A stretch of DNA of 64,000 nt from S015-6 sp964479535 (GCA_964479535.1 CAYZMM010000019.1:36470-100469), one strand, 5' to 3'; counted from the stretch's first letter, positions 51,012 to 60,632 are shown. Program-made: numbers and translations. Notes: a model not told the origin generated them from the sequence alone.

Positions 51012-51647
51012 TCAACGTCGCAGTTCGAGCGTGTGCTGCCCTACGGCGGTGGGAGCCCCCTCTTGTTCGAGTCCTGAGTCCCCGGCATCCAGGCTGTGCC
51101 GCGCGTTCAGGGTTTCCGGCAGCGGCCTGAGCAGGCTCTTCCCCCACTCGGACGGGCCGATCTCATCTTCCAGAAAGGAGGAGTCAATCAGGGGCGCAAC
51201 GGCTGCGAAGAACTGGAGTGCACCTCCGGTGCCGAGGTTCTCATGGTACTCGTGGAATCGCTGGCTCAGGAGTATTCCTTCTCGATCGAACGTAAGCAGG
51301 AAGGCCTGGTGGTCTGCCCTTCCCCTGGCGACGGAGAATTTGAACCATCTTATTAAGGGAAAATGCGTTGCTCCGAGTCCAAGGCCTATCTGTTTCTCAT
51401 CCGTCCGTGCACTCTCGTAGAGAAAGCAAAGCCCTTCAGACAAGGCGCTCAACTTTCCGGGAGGACCCAGCCGATCGAGGACCGTCCGGTAGTGTGTTTC
51501 CTTTTCCAGGAAGGGGGTTTCACCTGGATCGATCCGCACGTCGATCTCTTTCTTCAGCACACTGCAGCCGCTAACGACGTAGACGAAGAACAGAGCAAGA
51601 AGAGGCAGCGATGAAACCCTTCGACCGAATTCAACGACCCTTTTCAT
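51012..51647 (-). CDS. Lipoprotein of the GPP-motif (SmpA/BamE-like) group, copy 2
   Basis: 211 residues. Lipobox at FFVYVVSGC. The mature part has YRTVLDRLGPPGKLSALSEG, similar to VLQLFGPPSQVIALSDE in the protein encoded just upstream (51631-52035). The pattern is that of BamE/SmpA-like lipoproteins (x-V-x-x-x-x-G-P-P). The C-terminal 100 residues are unassigned. ATG 51647 overlaps the upstream gene's end by 17 bp. The pair look like a diverged tandem duplication. Confidence 0.65.
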   Translation of the reverse strand: MKRVVEFGRRVSSLPLLALFFVYVVSGCSVLKKEIDVRIDPGETPFLEKETHYRTVLDRLGPPGKLSALSEGLCFLYESARTDEKQIGLGLGATHFPLIRWFKFSVARGRADHQAFLLTFDREGILLSQRFHEYHENLGTGGALQFFAAVAPLIDSSFLEDEIGPSEWGKSLLRPLPETLNARHSLDAGDSGLEQEGAPTAVGQHTLELRR

Positions 51648-52035
51648 AACGCACCTGCTCGCGGCTGTAGGCATATTCCGCCAGCACGCCGTCCTGATCA
51701 AAGAAGAAGATGGCACGGTCATACCGGATCTTCTCGTCCGACCGGTTGTACAGGGCTACAAAGAGACTGCGGAAAACGCTCCTTTCGAGCATGTAGTAGA
51801 AGACGATCTCATCGGACAGGGCAATGACCTGCGAGGGGGGGCCGAAAAGCTGAAGCACCTCCGATTGAGTGGTGCGGCCTTTCTCGACAGGGGGGTACGA
51901 CTCGGCTCGCCATTCGTTCGAGACACCCTTCTGACTGATCCTGTGCGTACATCCACTCGCCGCCAGGAGCAGATACGCTACCAGAAGAAGCAATAGGAAT
52001 CGTCTTGACTCTTTCGAATTCACGTTTCCTTTCAT
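51631..52035 (-). CDS. Lipoprotein of the GPP-motif (SmpA/BamE-like) group, copy 1
   Basis: 134 residues. Signal with lipobox (LLLLVAYLLLAASGC), then RTTQSEVLQLFGPPSQVIAL and beta-rich IVFYYMLERSV and RAIFFFDQDGVLAEYAY. This matches short outer-membrane lipoproteins related to SmpA/OmlA in motif order, but true BamE function is not implied. ATG 52035 follows a weak GGAGG; an upstream in-frame ATG at 52086 would add 17 residues before the signal and is less likely. Confidence 0.65.
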   Translation of the reverse strand: MKGNVNSKESRRFLLLLLVAYLLLAASGCTHRISQKGVSNEWRAESYPPVEKGRTTQSEVLQLFGPPSQVIALSDEIVFYYMLERSVFRSLFVALYNRSDEKIRYDRAIFFFDQDGVLAEYAYSREQVRYEKGR

Positions 52036-52098
52036 TGGGTCCTCCCAGTTTTGCGAATGGAACCGTTCATACGTTCCGGCGATCATTCCCTCCTCCTT

Positions 52099-53589
52099 TC
52101 AGGGAGCGAAGGGGCGAAGAAGTCCTTCCTGGGACTTGCCTCCCATTTCTCGTCGCGCCTTCTCCTTCAACGCGAGTTTGTCCACGATCAATCGGTAAGC
52201 GGTGTAGTATTTGTAGATGTTGCCGACATATTCAACCGTCTCCCGTCCGATCTGTCTGGCCGCCACGATCTCGACATTGCGAAACCAGACATTGGGGTCC
52301 AGGCCGGCACCGGCTGCCTCCTTTCGCAGACCGGCTACCCTGGCGGGACCCGCGTTGTAGCTGGCAAAGCAGAAGAGCGTCTTGTTCACATCGTCCATGG
52401 GCTCGGCTTCGTAATATCTGCTCCTGATGAAATGCAGATACTTCACGCCCGCATGAATGTTCGGCTCCATCTCTTCGATGTTGGCGATCCCGACGTTCGG
52501 GTCCGCGGCCGTGCTCGGCAGGATCTGCATGACCCCGATGGCGCCGGCAGGGCTGCGTTTGGTCTGATCGATGCGGGACTCCTGGTAGGCGAGGGCTGCG
52601 ATCATGAGCCAGTCAAATCCGTTTGGGTCGGCGTACTTCTGAAAGAGATCAACCGCCTGTTTGAATCTTCGCAGCTCTTCGTCGCCGAGCGAGTTCCTCA
52701 CCCACTTCGTGTTCTTGTAGTACTTGTTCACGAGGATGTTGCCGAAGAGGGTGCCTACCTTATGGGTCTTCACAAAGCCATTGATCATCTCCTTGAGCTT
52801 GGGGCTGTTCTTTCGGATCGCCCATGCGGTTTCTCCTTCGGTTCGCACCTTGAGGTCGGGGTGGAGTTTGAGGTCCTTGAAAATCCGCACCCAGAACTCC
52901 CCCTTGTGGCTGTCGATCACGGTCAGCGGGATGAGTCCCGCGTTCATCATCTCCAGGATGTCTTCATCCTCCAGGTATTCATCCACCGGCACGATCTTCA
53001 CAGGTTTCTTGCCTGACTTCTTCAGCACCCTGTTGAGTGCGACCAGGCTTTGATGGTAGCTGCTGGAAGGTCGCACGTAGATCTCCTTGCCCGCAAGGTC
53101 CTCGAGGGTGCTGATCAAGGGGGCCTTCGGCCCGCTGATGATGATTTCGGCCACACCGGTGTATCCGGGGTCGGAAAAATGAGCGAGCTTCAGCCTGTCC
53201 GGCGTGATGGTCAGGTTGCCAGCCGCAATATCGCCGAGACCCTCCGCCAGGGCCGGCAGAAGGCGGTCTCGGCTGGTCGGAATCACGATCACGCGTATTT
53301 TCAGAGTCTTCTTTTGGAGCTGGTTGTTGACGTATTTCTCGAATTTCTGGAGGGCCTCGTAGGTGAGCCCCCGCTGGTCCGCACCGTCGAGGAAGTAAAA
53401 GGTCTTGCTGTAAGGTACCAGGGCCCGAATGAGATGCCTTTGGGCCATCCCATCGAAGTCGCCCGTCCATTTCTCATGAAGATCCAGCACCGGTTCGACT
53501 GCCTCTGACTCGGTCCCATTCGCGCCGCAAAGAAGGACGGCCAGCATCGCGGCGATCAGCATCGGACGTATCCGGGTTCGACTCTTCAT
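52099..53589 (-). CDS. MltF-like lytic transglycosylase (SBP3 domain plus SLT domain)
   Basis: 496 residues. A signal peptide is followed by a periplasmic solute-binding-type domain (residues about 50-290: VIVIPTSRDRLLPALAEGLGD, ISTLEDLAGKEIYVRPSSSY). A soluble lytic transglycosylase domain follows (AALAYQESRIDQTKRSPAGA with the catalytic Glu, GVMQILPSTA, FASYNAGPARV). The order matches MltF, which cleaves peptidoglycan to release 1,6-anhydromuropeptides. The start is ATG 53589. Located between two small lipoproteins and two outer-membrane proteins on the same strand. Confidence 0.85.
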   Translation of the reverse strand: MKSRTRIRPMLIAAMLAVLLCGANGTESEAVEPVLDLHEKWTGDFDGMAQRHLIRALVPYSKTFYFLDGADQRGLTYEALQKFEKYVNNQLQKKTLKIRVIVIPTSRDRLLPALAEGLGDIAAGNLTITPDRLKLAHFSDPGYTGVAEIIISGPKAPLISTLEDLAGKEIYVRPSSSYHQSLVALNRVLKKSGKKPVKIVPVDEYLEDEDILEMMNAGLIPLTVIDSHKGEFWVRIFKDLKLHPDLKVRTEGETAWAIRKNSPKLKEMINGFVKTHKVGTLFGNILVNKYYKNTKWVRNSLGDEELRRFKQAVDLFQKYADPNGFDWLMIAALAYQESRIDQTKRSPAGAIGVMQILPSTAADPNVGIANIEEMEPNIHAGVKYLHFIRSRYYEAEPMDDVNKTLFCFASYNAGPARVAGLRKEAAGAGLDPNVWFRNVEIVAARQIGRETVEYVGNIYKYYTAYRLIVDKLALKEKARREMGGKSQEGLLRPFAP

Positions 53590-53619
53590 GTCTGGGTACC
53601 CCCTGTGGACCTGACTCTC

Positions 53620-54447
53620 TCACGGACCTCCGGAGAACATGGCCTTCGGCAGAAGGACCTGCACCTGCAGGCGGAGGGTCCAGTCCCCGCCGGTCGCCGG
53701 CTTGTCCAGGTTGTAATACCCCTGAACCGAGCAGTTCAGGGGAAGCCTGCCGAGCCTGAAGACCTTGCCGGCGCCCATTCCGATCGGAAGCGTCCAGCGG
53801 TTGCCGCTGTCCGCCTCCCAGTTTGCCGTGATGATCGGTGCGGTCACCAGGTACCATCCGTCAGGAAGATTGTAGTTGGCAAAGGGCTGGATCAGCATCT
53901 GGTTCACGTCCCTGCGGGTATCGCTTCCTGCAAAGGACCAGACGTTGTTGACGAGAACGCCGTTCACCCAGGGCGGGTTCATCATCAGGAACACCGCCGA
54001 GGGGCCCGCTGCCCACTTCCCGGCGCCGAGCGCATCGTCTGTCGCACTGGGAAACTGGAGGATGGGCCCTGCTCCCCAGATGATCCTGCCCGGCTCGGCA
54101 GGGGAGAGAAACCCGGTGAAGTTGATGTCGCCCAAACCCGTGGTGCGACCCCGGCCGGGCACGAACTCGGGCTGCCAGATGATGGGAACGATCGTCCGCG
54201 TGATCAGGTTCCACTTTTCGGTGAGTGAAAAGGGAGCGACCGGCTGGATGTTCAGGATGTTCTGGGTCTCGTCCCGGGGACCCACGTCGAAGTTCATGTT
54301 GTTCTGAAAGGGGAGGCTGATCAGGTCCGAGACAGGGTTCTGCGCCTTCTGTGCCAGCTGCGATTCGTTCATGTCCTGTGCCCATGAGGGCATACAGAGG
54401 AAAGAACAAATCGCCACAAACATCACCACGACTCTCACCCGTTTCAT
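53620..54447 (-). CDS. Outer-membrane protein, neuromedin U-like/transporter type
   Basis: 275 residues. Signal peptide (VVVMFVAICSFLCMPSWAQ), then QKAQNPVSDLISLPFQNNMNFD, a recognisable opening of bacterial outer-membrane proteins named after neuromedin U similarity. Alternating strands follow (LITRTIVPIIWQP, YLVTAPIITANWEA, WTLRLQVQVLLPKA). Probable beta-barrel of unknown cargo. AGGAGGAAAC precedes ATG 54447. 30 bp upstream of the transglycosylase gene. Confidence 0.75.
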   Translation of the reverse strand: MKRVRVVVMFVAICSFLCMPSWAQDMNESQLAQKAQNPVSDLISLPFQNNMNFDVGPRDETQNILNIQPVAPFSLTEKWNLITRTIVPIIWQPEFVPGRGRTTGLGDINFTGFLSPAEPGRIIWGAGPILQFPSATDDALGAGKWAAGPSAVFLMMNPPWVNGVLVNNVWSFAGSDTRRDVNQMLIQPFANYNLPDGWYLVTAPIITANWEADSGNRWTLPIGMGAGKVFRLGRLPLNCSVQGYYNLDKPATGGDWTLRLQVQVLLPKAMFSGGP

Positions 54448-54566
54448 GTTTCCTCCCGTGCAGCTTCTCCGCTATTACTCGTTGAGATAGAGTTTTGCCC
54501 TCTCCACAGTATCGGCATCAGCAGTCGCACAGTTCGGTGCAGTCACCCGTTCCTCGCTTCGGAACA

Positions 54567-55592
54567 TCAGAACTTCCAGGCGCCGGTCACTGTGAAGTAG
54601 TCCGATTCGAACCGGTTGTCGGCGCTGAAGTCGTGCATCCACTTCCCCAACACGGTGAACCCGCCGCCACCGACCTCGGGAATCCAGACGAGGCCCGGAC
54701 CGATCCCGAAGGACTCGGACTCGAAGCCGCCGAGGGTCGCCCCGGACCCGCTGTCGCCCGTCAACTGGTTGTAGTAGTAACCGCGCACGCCGAGGGCGAA
54801 CGTCGGCGACAGGAACTGGTTCGCCACGAAGTCCAGATGGAATTCCGTTCCCGTCTCGTAGTCGGTGTCCGTGTTCTCGGTGTTGATCATCACACCGGGT
54901 GCAATCGACACTTCGGTTCCGGAATCGGGGTTGAACCAGGTCACAGCACCCACGGTGTCGAAGCTCCAGTAATTCCGCCCGAGATTGACGAGCTCGGAAC
55001 CGGAGGAGTCGTATCCTCCGGTCGGAGCGAAGATCGACTCCCAGAGCTTGAAAGACCACCGACCCGTGCTCCAGCTCATCTGGAACGGGATGAGGGCGAT
55101 GTCGCTCAGATGGAAGCTGTCATCGGAGAATTCGAAGCGCCCGCCGAGCGGACCGGTCAGCGTGCCGTCCAGTCCGGCATATCCGAAGGGTATTGCCACA
55201 CCGATCGTGTATCGACCCGCGAGAACGGAGGCTTCGAAGGTATAGGTCAGCGAGGTGAGATTGATGAAGAGGTCGAGGTCAAGGCCCAGGCTGACCCGTC
55301 CCTCGAGGACCGCCACGCCGGTGCTGCCCGTCTGGTACCAGAGCGTGTTCGCGGCCTGAAGACCGGGCTCGGGCGGTACCGCGAGGAAGATGTCGCCGCC
55401 CGCGCCGGGCAGATAATGGCTCGAGGCGCCCTCGGCCGCGAAGGTCGCGGATGGAGCGGATGTACAGAGGATGGCCAACGCCACCAGGCCGGCCATCGCC
55501 GCCGCTTTGCGTCGTTGCACCGACGGTCTTTCCGGACCTGCCCTCGCGGGGGCCCGCGTCGCGCCGTTCGGTTTCAGGATCGTCATCTTCAA
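54567..55592 (-). CDS. Outer-membrane protein of the phenol MetA-pathway family
   Basis: 341 residues. Signal region (AGLVALAILCTSAPSATFA), then GASSHYLPGAGGDIFLAVPPEPG, the characteristic beginning of the MetA-pathway/SphA-like barrels. Many amphipathic strands follow, and the end GKWMHDFSADNRFESDYF then VTGAWKF has an aromatic last residue. Such barrels are often encoded with aromatic or hydrocarbon degradation genes and may admit hydrophobic substrates (family knowledge). The start at 55592 has AAGGAGATTGA upstream. Confidence 0.8.
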   Translation of the reverse strand: MKMTILKPNGATRAPARAGPERPSVQRRKAAAMAGLVALAILCTSAPSATFAAEGASSHYLPGAGGDIFLAVPPEPGLQAANTLWYQTGSTGVAVLEGRVSLGLDLDLFINLTSLTYTFEASVLAGRYTIGVAIPFGYAGLDGTLTGPLGGRFEFSDDSFHLSDIALIPFQMSWSTGRWSFKLWESIFAPTGGYDSSGSELVNLGRNYWSFDTVGAVTWFNPDSGTEVSIAPGVMINTENTDTDYETGTEFHLDFVANQFLSPTFALGVRGYYYNQLTGDSGSGATLGGFESESFGIGPGLVWIPEVGGGGFTVLGKWMHDFSADNRFESDYFTVTGAWKF

Positions 55593-55637
55593 TCTCCTTC
55601 CTGCTTCGCCGGGGCGTGAGTCGACTCGTCGGGCAAC

Positions 55638-58073
55638 CTAGTCAATATCGCTGAATTCAGCGGCACTCACTTCCTGTTCGTCGGGGTTCTCGATGTCGAA
55701 TACGACCCTGTGCAACTGCCCTTCGGTAAATTTGAATTTACCCAGATGGGCGTACTCCTCGTTCACGGGCATGCCTTCATCACGGCCGATATCGAAGGTC
55801 TCGTGGCCGGTATAGGCACCATAGACCGTCGCGGTAATGTCCATTTCTCCCACCTTTTCGTCGTTGATAAAGAATTCGACGGTGGAGGGGCCGTTCAGCT
55901 TTGGCTCCTTCATGGTATGTTTCAATGTGATCTTCACATCACCGTGCGGTATGTTCACATCTCCGTCGAAATCGTGCCAGTAGAGGCCGAGCGTGGAATA
56001 GCTGTATCTCAGCTTTCCGTCTTTGATAAACAGAGCCTGTCCTCCGATGTGTTCACCAACCGCATAAATCACCCCCTGGGTTGTCTCGTCAGCCGTTATA
56101 TAGGCATTGACCTCATAGTTGGTGGACTTGATCTCGGGCCCTGCCATTTCGGGAACCCGGTAGACATTGGGGGTCAGCTCCCAGTGTCTTTTCGCGGCCC
56201 GCTGTGGATTGGATTCCGGCTGCAGCATTCTACCCAAAGAACCACCCACCGGATACACATCGTACTTCTCAGCTTCTTTCCAGAATATCTTTTCCAGTTC
56301 CTTGACTTTCTCCGGGTACCGGTCCGCCACGTTCACCTGCTGGATGGGGTCTTCATCGATGTTGTACAATTCCCATTCGATATTCAGGGGATCGAAGTTC
56401 GCCATGGCCGCGGGATCTACCGACCAGGGAATCCGATACGGTTTTCCACAGAGGGTCCATCCCTCGTGATACAAGCCAACAAATCCTGTCATTTCGAAAT
56501 ACTGGGTGGGATGGTTGGTTTCAGCATCCGGATCGTTCCACGCATAGGTGAGCGATTTTCCCGGATACTCCTTCCTTTTCTGCCCGTTCACATAATCGGG
56601 TGCAGGAACGCCGGTCACCTCCAGAATGGTTGGAACGATGTCGGTAACGTTCTGGAATTGCCTTCGCCATTCGCCTCTGGCCTGGATGGCTTTCGGGTAT
56701 CGTACGGCCGTAGCGGACATGGTTCCACCGAAATGGGACGCCATCTGCTTGGTCCACTGGAACGGGGTCGATGAGGCGTACGCCCATGCGACCGAATAAT
56801 GGTTCGCCATGTGCGGCCCTCCCCAGGCCTCCAGCCCCCCGAACTCTTCGAGTTTTTCCAGCTGCTGTTCCATGGTCAGCGGCGGGAACCCGTTCTGCAT
56901 CAACAGCTCGGAGAATGTCCCCGTGGGCGTTCCTTCGGCGGTGCAGCCATTGTCGGCGGTCAGATAAATCACAAGGGTATTGTCCAACTCGCCCATTTCC
57001 TCGATGTGGTCGATGATCCGCCCGATGTGATAATCGACATGTTCCAGAAAAGCGGCATTGACCTCCATCTGCCGTGACAAATACCGTTTCCCCTCCTCGC
57101 TGTAGGAATCCCACTCGGGGATGGATTCCGGCCAGTCCACCATTTTGGCATCTTCGGGAACCAGACCCAGTTCTTTCTGACGTTCCAGTTGCCGGGCCCG
57201 ATAGGCATGCCAGCCGTCATCGAACTGTCCCTTGTATTTGTCGCGCCATTCTTTGGGCACCTGGATGGGTGCATGAACGGCACCCGGCGTGTAGTAGATA
57301 AAGAAAGGCGCATCCCGCAGGCCTTTCCAGTTGTCCAGCCACTTGATCGCCTGGTCCGCCATGCCATGGGAAATATGGAATGTTGATCCATCGGCATTGG
57401 TTCTCGGGGTTTCAATCGCTGTGGTGTTTTCATACAACAAGGGATGAAACTGGTTGGTCTCGCCGCCCAAGAAGCCCCAGAAATACTCGAAACCCCAGAT
57501 ACCCGTGGGCCAGCTCTCAAAGGGACCGGCAGGGGAGGCCTCTTCCATGGGGGTGTTGTGCCACTTGCCGAATGCCGCCGTGGCATATCCATTGTCGGTC
57601 AAAATCTTGGCAATGGACGGTGTGCTGTAGTCGATTTGTGAATTGTATCCCGGATAGCCGGTTGCAAACTCCGAGATGATCCCGGTTCCGATCTGGTGAA
57701 TATTGTAGCCGGTCAAAAGCGAGCCGCGGGTGGGGGAACAAACCGCGGCCACGGACATGTGCGTATATCGAATGCCTTCATCACCCAAACGGTCGAACGT
57801 GGGAGTGCGCATGACCCCCCCATAGGATGTTGCACTCGAATAACCGGCATCATCGAGCATGATGACCAGTACATTGGGCGCACCGTCGGGCGCTTGGGGC
57901 TGTCCGATAAAATCGGGTTTCGAATCAGCCAGAGTTTTCCCCTGAACGCCTTTCCATTCGGCCAACGGATAGGGAATTGAATTTTTCTCTTTCGCGGCTG
58001 CGCCGGAGGTCATGAGTAATAGCATGACCAGGCTCATGAGCATTAGGCAGGTTGAAATTAAATTGGTTTTCAT
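55638..58073 (-). CDS. Type I sulfatase (arylsulfatase family), copy 1
   Basis: 811 residues. Signal peptide (CLMLMSLVMLLLMTSGAAA) indicates export. Metal ligands Asp74-Asp75 lie in VIMLDDAGYS, and the formylglycine motif CSPTRGSLLTG starts at Cys112. Further family blocks are FGKWHNTP, YYTPGAVHAP and LTADNGC. It hydrolyses a sulfate ester in the periplasm after Cys-to-formylglycine conversion by a modifying enzyme not found here. The C-terminal 200 residues form a beta-rich domain (YSTLGLYWHDFDGDV, KVGEMDITATVYGAY). Very similar to the sulfatase at the right edge. AAGGAG precedes ATG 58073. Confidence 0.9.
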   Translation of the reverse strand: MKTNLISTCLMLMSLVMLLLMTSGAAAKEKNSIPYPLAEWKGVQGKTLADSKPDFIGQPQAPDGAPNVLVIMLDDAGYSSATSYGGVMRTPTFDRLGDEGIRYTHMSVAAVCSPTRGSLLTGYNIHQIGTGIISEFATGYPGYNSQIDYSTPSIAKILTDNGYATAAFGKWHNTPMEEASPAGPFESWPTGIWGFEYFWGFLGGETNQFHPLLYENTTAIETPRTNADGSTFHISHGMADQAIKWLDNWKGLRDAPFFIYYTPGAVHAPIQVPKEWRDKYKGQFDDGWHAYRARQLERQKELGLVPEDAKMVDWPESIPEWDSYSEEGKRYLSRQMEVNAAFLEHVDYHIGRIIDHIEEMGELDNTLVIYLTADNGCTAEGTPTGTFSELLMQNGFPPLTMEQQLEKLEEFGGLEAWGGPHMANHYSVAWAYASSTPFQWTKQMASHFGGTMSATAVRYPKAIQARGEWRRQFQNVTDIVPTILEVTGVPAPDYVNGQKRKEYPGKSLTYAWNDPDAETNHPTQYFEMTGFVGLYHEGWTLCGKPYRIPWSVDPAAMANFDPLNIEWELYNIDEDPIQQVNVADRYPEKVKELEKIFWKEAEKYDVYPVGGSLGRMLQPESNPQRAAKRHWELTPNVYRVPEMAGPEIKSTNYEVNAYITADETTQGVIYAVGEHIGGQALFIKDGKLRYSYSTLGLYWHDFDGDVNIPHGDVKITLKHTMKEPKLNGPSTVEFFINDEKVGEMDITATVYGAYTGHETFDIGRDEGMPVNEEYAHLGKFKFTEGQLHRVVFDIENPDEQEVSAAEFSDID

Positions 58074-58160
58074 CGTAATCTCCTTAATTTTTCGGTCTCA
58101 GTCCAGGTGCGTTCGCGGCGGACCCCGACCACCCATCTAATGCACGATGCGCTCTGCCTT

Positions 58161-60017
58161 TTAGTGCACATTGCTATCGTCCACCTCTTCCCCGATATCG
58201 TCCAATTGATCATCTACAGCCTCGGATACTTCAGGTGCCGAAGGTCGAGCCAGGACGCTCTCGAATGTGGCAATGGTCTTGTCCCGATCGGCAAAGGATC
58301 GTTGCCCAACGACGAATTCGGCCCATTCCTTGCTGGAAACATCGATGTGCGTTTGCTCCTTTTTGGATGCTTCGGAGATGATGATCACTCCGTTTCGCAA
58401 CTCGATCCGCGTGGGCTTTTCGGCGCCCTCGAGGGAAACCGTAAATGCCAGTCGGGTATCCTCGGCTTTTCTGGGGTCAACGAGGTAACGTACATACTGA
58501 AAACTGTCTTCCAACGGCACGGACATGATGGTCTCAACCTCCGGGGTTCCCAAGGCGGCCCGCACCATCCCCAGGGTAACGGGCTTGTCACCGAGCTTCA
58601 GCTTCTTTTCCATCGCCAAAGCTTCGGTGATGTACCACCCTCGTGCGTTGGCAGAGGTTGTTCGCTGCCCCAGGGCCCGGGCCGCCTCTCCCCGTATCTT
58701 TCGTGCTTCCGAATCCTTCTCGTCGATCTCCAACAGGAGCGAGGTCAGCTTCAGCGCCCAACTCCAGTTCGGAAACCCGCCTTCATCAACCGCATCGCGG
58801 GCAGCGGAGCGCACCTTTTCGGCCCCTCCCATCATCTCCACCATCCGCCGGGTTTCCTCGTCCACAAACAATGGATTGATGTCGTACACATCGTTTCCCA
58901 TCCAGCCGAGTCGACCGTTATAGACCTGCTTCACATGGCTTTCGACCTGTCCGTAGACTTCAAATCCATCCCGTAAATGGACCGGCATGTAAACATTCTC
59001 AGCCGCACGGCGGGCGTCCATCCCGAGGGCGATCATGCGAAAGGTCTGGTCATGAATGAGCTGCATCTGGTCGCTGGCCCGCTCCAGGGCTTCACGCACC
59101 GCTTCCTTGCCCTTGATGCCGGGCCCGTGGATATCGGCCAGCACCTCCGCATCTTTGGAAAGGGCCCAGTCATGGGCCTCTACATAGTCAATCGGGTTGC
59201 GGTACATATCCCCGCGCAGACTGTACAGATTGAAGATGAATTTGATGCCCACTGCGTTCGTTACCAGTGTCTTGCGATCGGGGAAATAAAATCCCACGCT
59301 GTCCTGCACATCGGTCCGGTTCGGGGCGACTTCCACCGGTTCGCCGGCAATCGTCAAATTCAAGATCTTCCCGTCTCTAAACGTCTGGGTAGGGGCGCGA
59401 TAGCTCCGCTCGCCGGCAACCTTTTCCGGGCCGAACCCCAGCTTGTTGGGAAAGGCATCAGGCCCTTCCGTAGGATGAAGAACACCGAACTGGGTGACGG
59501 CCCGGGTCTGGAAATTGCCGCTCAGGATGCCGACCCCGGTATCGGCGCGTTTGTATTTGTCCAGATGCTCATGGCCCCAGATCTCGGCGCCCTCGTCCAG
59601 CCATGCATCCGTACCATCGGTGTAGTGGCTGTGGGTGTAGAGGATGGCGGCCACCTCGATTTTCTTTCCGACCTTTTGCTCCAGACGCTTGCGCATGTCG
59701 GCTGCGGTTTTCGTGGAATCGCCCGTGTCCACGATGATCCACCCCTCGGGAGCGTCGATGGCGATGGTGTGTGCAATTCCCCACCCGCGAATGTGGTATA
59801 CGCCCTCCGTGATCTCATCCACCACTTTCTCGTGGGCGCCCAAGAGTTTGTTCACGTTCAACGCATCCTGCACCGTGACCGCACCGTTGGGGGCGGTTAC
59901 GGTTTCATTTTTTAAGGACTTGCTGACAAATGAAGCACTTTCAGCACCCGCAGGCAGGGCCAGGAATAATGGTATGGCGCCCAGGGTGCACAGTAACCTT
60001 TGGGCAAACGCTTTCAT
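58161..60017 (-). CDS. Alkylsulfatase-type metallo-beta-lactamase-fold protein with altered metal motif
   Basis: 618 residues with signal peptide. Overall order matches SdsA1/linear alkylsulfatases: an N-terminal MBL domain (GWIIVDTGDSTKTAADM), a dimerisation domain (GWMGNDVYDINPLF then MVEMMGGAEKV), and a C-terminal SCP2-like domain. The zinc motif is changed: instead of HSHxDH it reads THSHYTDG (His129, His131, Asp134), and the segment expected to hold the Glu ligands reads NRTDVQDSVGFYFPDRKTLVTNAV. A downstream His is kept in ADIHGPG. It may hydrolyse alkyl sulfate esters or have diverged. Lies between two type I sulfatases, supporting a sulfate-ester role. Confidence 0.75.
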   Translation of the reverse strand: MKAFAQRLLCTLGAIPLFLALPAGAESASFVSKSLKNETVTAPNGAVTVQDALNVNKLLGAHEKVVDEITEGVYHIRGWGIAHTIAIDAPEGWIIVDTGDSTKTAADMRKRLEQKVGKKIEVAAILYTHSHYTDGTDAWLDEGAEIWGHEHLDKYKRADTGVGILSGNFQTRAVTQFGVLHPTEGPDAFPNKLGFGPEKVAGERSYRAPTQTFRDGKILNLTIAGEPVEVAPNRTDVQDSVGFYFPDRKTLVTNAVGIKFIFNLYSLRGDMYRNPIDYVEAHDWALSKDAEVLADIHGPGIKGKEAVREALERASDQMQLIHDQTFRMIALGMDARRAAENVYMPVHLRDGFEVYGQVESHVKQVYNGRLGWMGNDVYDINPLFVDEETRRMVEMMGGAEKVRSAARDAVDEGGFPNWSWALKLTSLLLEIDEKDSEARKIRGEAARALGQRTTSANARGWYITEALAMEKKLKLGDKPVTLGMVRAALGTPEVETIMSVPLEDSFQYVRYLVDPRKAEDTRLAFTVSLEGAEKPTRIELRNGVIIISEASKKEQTHIDVSSKEWAEFVVGQRSFADRDKTIATFESVLARPSAPEVSEAVDDQLDDIGEEVDDSNVH

Positions 60018-60109
60018 GACTCGAACCCCCTCTTTGATCGTCCATGTGTATGGCAGCTTCGCCGAAAGAAACGCATGCGCCGGATCGAGATCATCGACGA
60101 TTCCTCGTT

Positions 60110-60433
60110 TTATCTGACCATATGGGTCATATCGTCCAGCGACAAAATGGTGACATTCTTGGCCGGTTGAAAGCGGTCGAACATGGCAAAGACCTTGACA
60201 AGCGCATCCTTGTTTCCTTTTTTCAACGTTACCGCTTTCGAGCCGATCGCTTCTCCCAGGTCTGTCTCGCTCAGATAGAGTTTCGCCCAGGTTTTGCTAT
60301 CCAGCTCCAAAACAAAATCTGCTTCGAGGTAGTGATCGGCCGGGACACTCCCTTCTTGTTTGGCTTCAGCGCCGTTCATCGGAACCAGTAAGACCATGAC
60401 CAGAAGTGCTATTGAGATTAATCTGAACATCAT
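60110..60433 (-). CDS. Secreted stand-alone SCP2-like (alkylsulfatase C-terminal-like) protein
   Basis: 107 residues. Signal peptide (ISIALLVMVLLVPMNGAEA), then DFVLELDSKTWAKLYLSE, SKAVTLKKGNKDALVKVFAMFDRF. This resembles the C-terminal SCP2-like domain of alkylsulfatases, present also at the end of the neighbouring 58161-60017 protein. The fold offers a hydrophobic pocket for alkyl chains. It may deliver or hold the alkyl substrate (inference). AAGGAGCTCGCA precedes ATG 60433. Confidence 0.65.
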   Translation of the reverse strand: MMFRLISIALLVMVLLVPMNGAEAKQEGSVPADHYLEADFVLELDSKTWAKLYLSETDLGEAIGSKAVTLKKGNKDALVKVFAMFDRFQPAKNVTILSLDDMTHMVR

Positions 60434-60446
60434 TGCGAGCTCCTTA

Positions 60447-60632
60447 TCAGAAAAAATTTGAACTTGATTGTTTCACCTTTCTGACGAATACGACCTCATA
60501 TGTCCGGCCCGCCGCCGCCTGGTGGTATACGCCGGCCAGCGCAACGGGGATAAGGCCCGCAAGGGTGCGGCCACCGGATCGTGGCAACAGCCCTTGCGGC
60601 TTTTCCTTCAGATGAATCATCAAACTATTCAA
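60447..60632 (-). CDS. Small hydrophobic ORF, copy 1 (sulfatase 3' repeat)
   Basis: 61 codons from ATG 60632, with LAGLIPVALAGVYHQAA as a short hydrophobic stretch. A homologous 52-codon frame lies at 61517-61675. Similarity at protein level is high, but the DNA repeat itself explains much of it, and no good ribosome-binding site is seen. It overlaps the end of the sulfatase remnant at 60625-60729. May be a real small membrane protein or a repeat passenger. Confidence 0.3.
   Translation of the reverse strand: MNSLMIHLKEKPQGLLPRSGGRTLAGLIPVALAGVYHQAAAGRTYEVVFVRKVKQSSSNFF

Noticed and set aside
54475..55059. Open frame inside the MetA-type outer-membrane protein gene
   Set aside because: Arginine-rich composition with no motif; it is a shifted-frame reading of the barrel gene.
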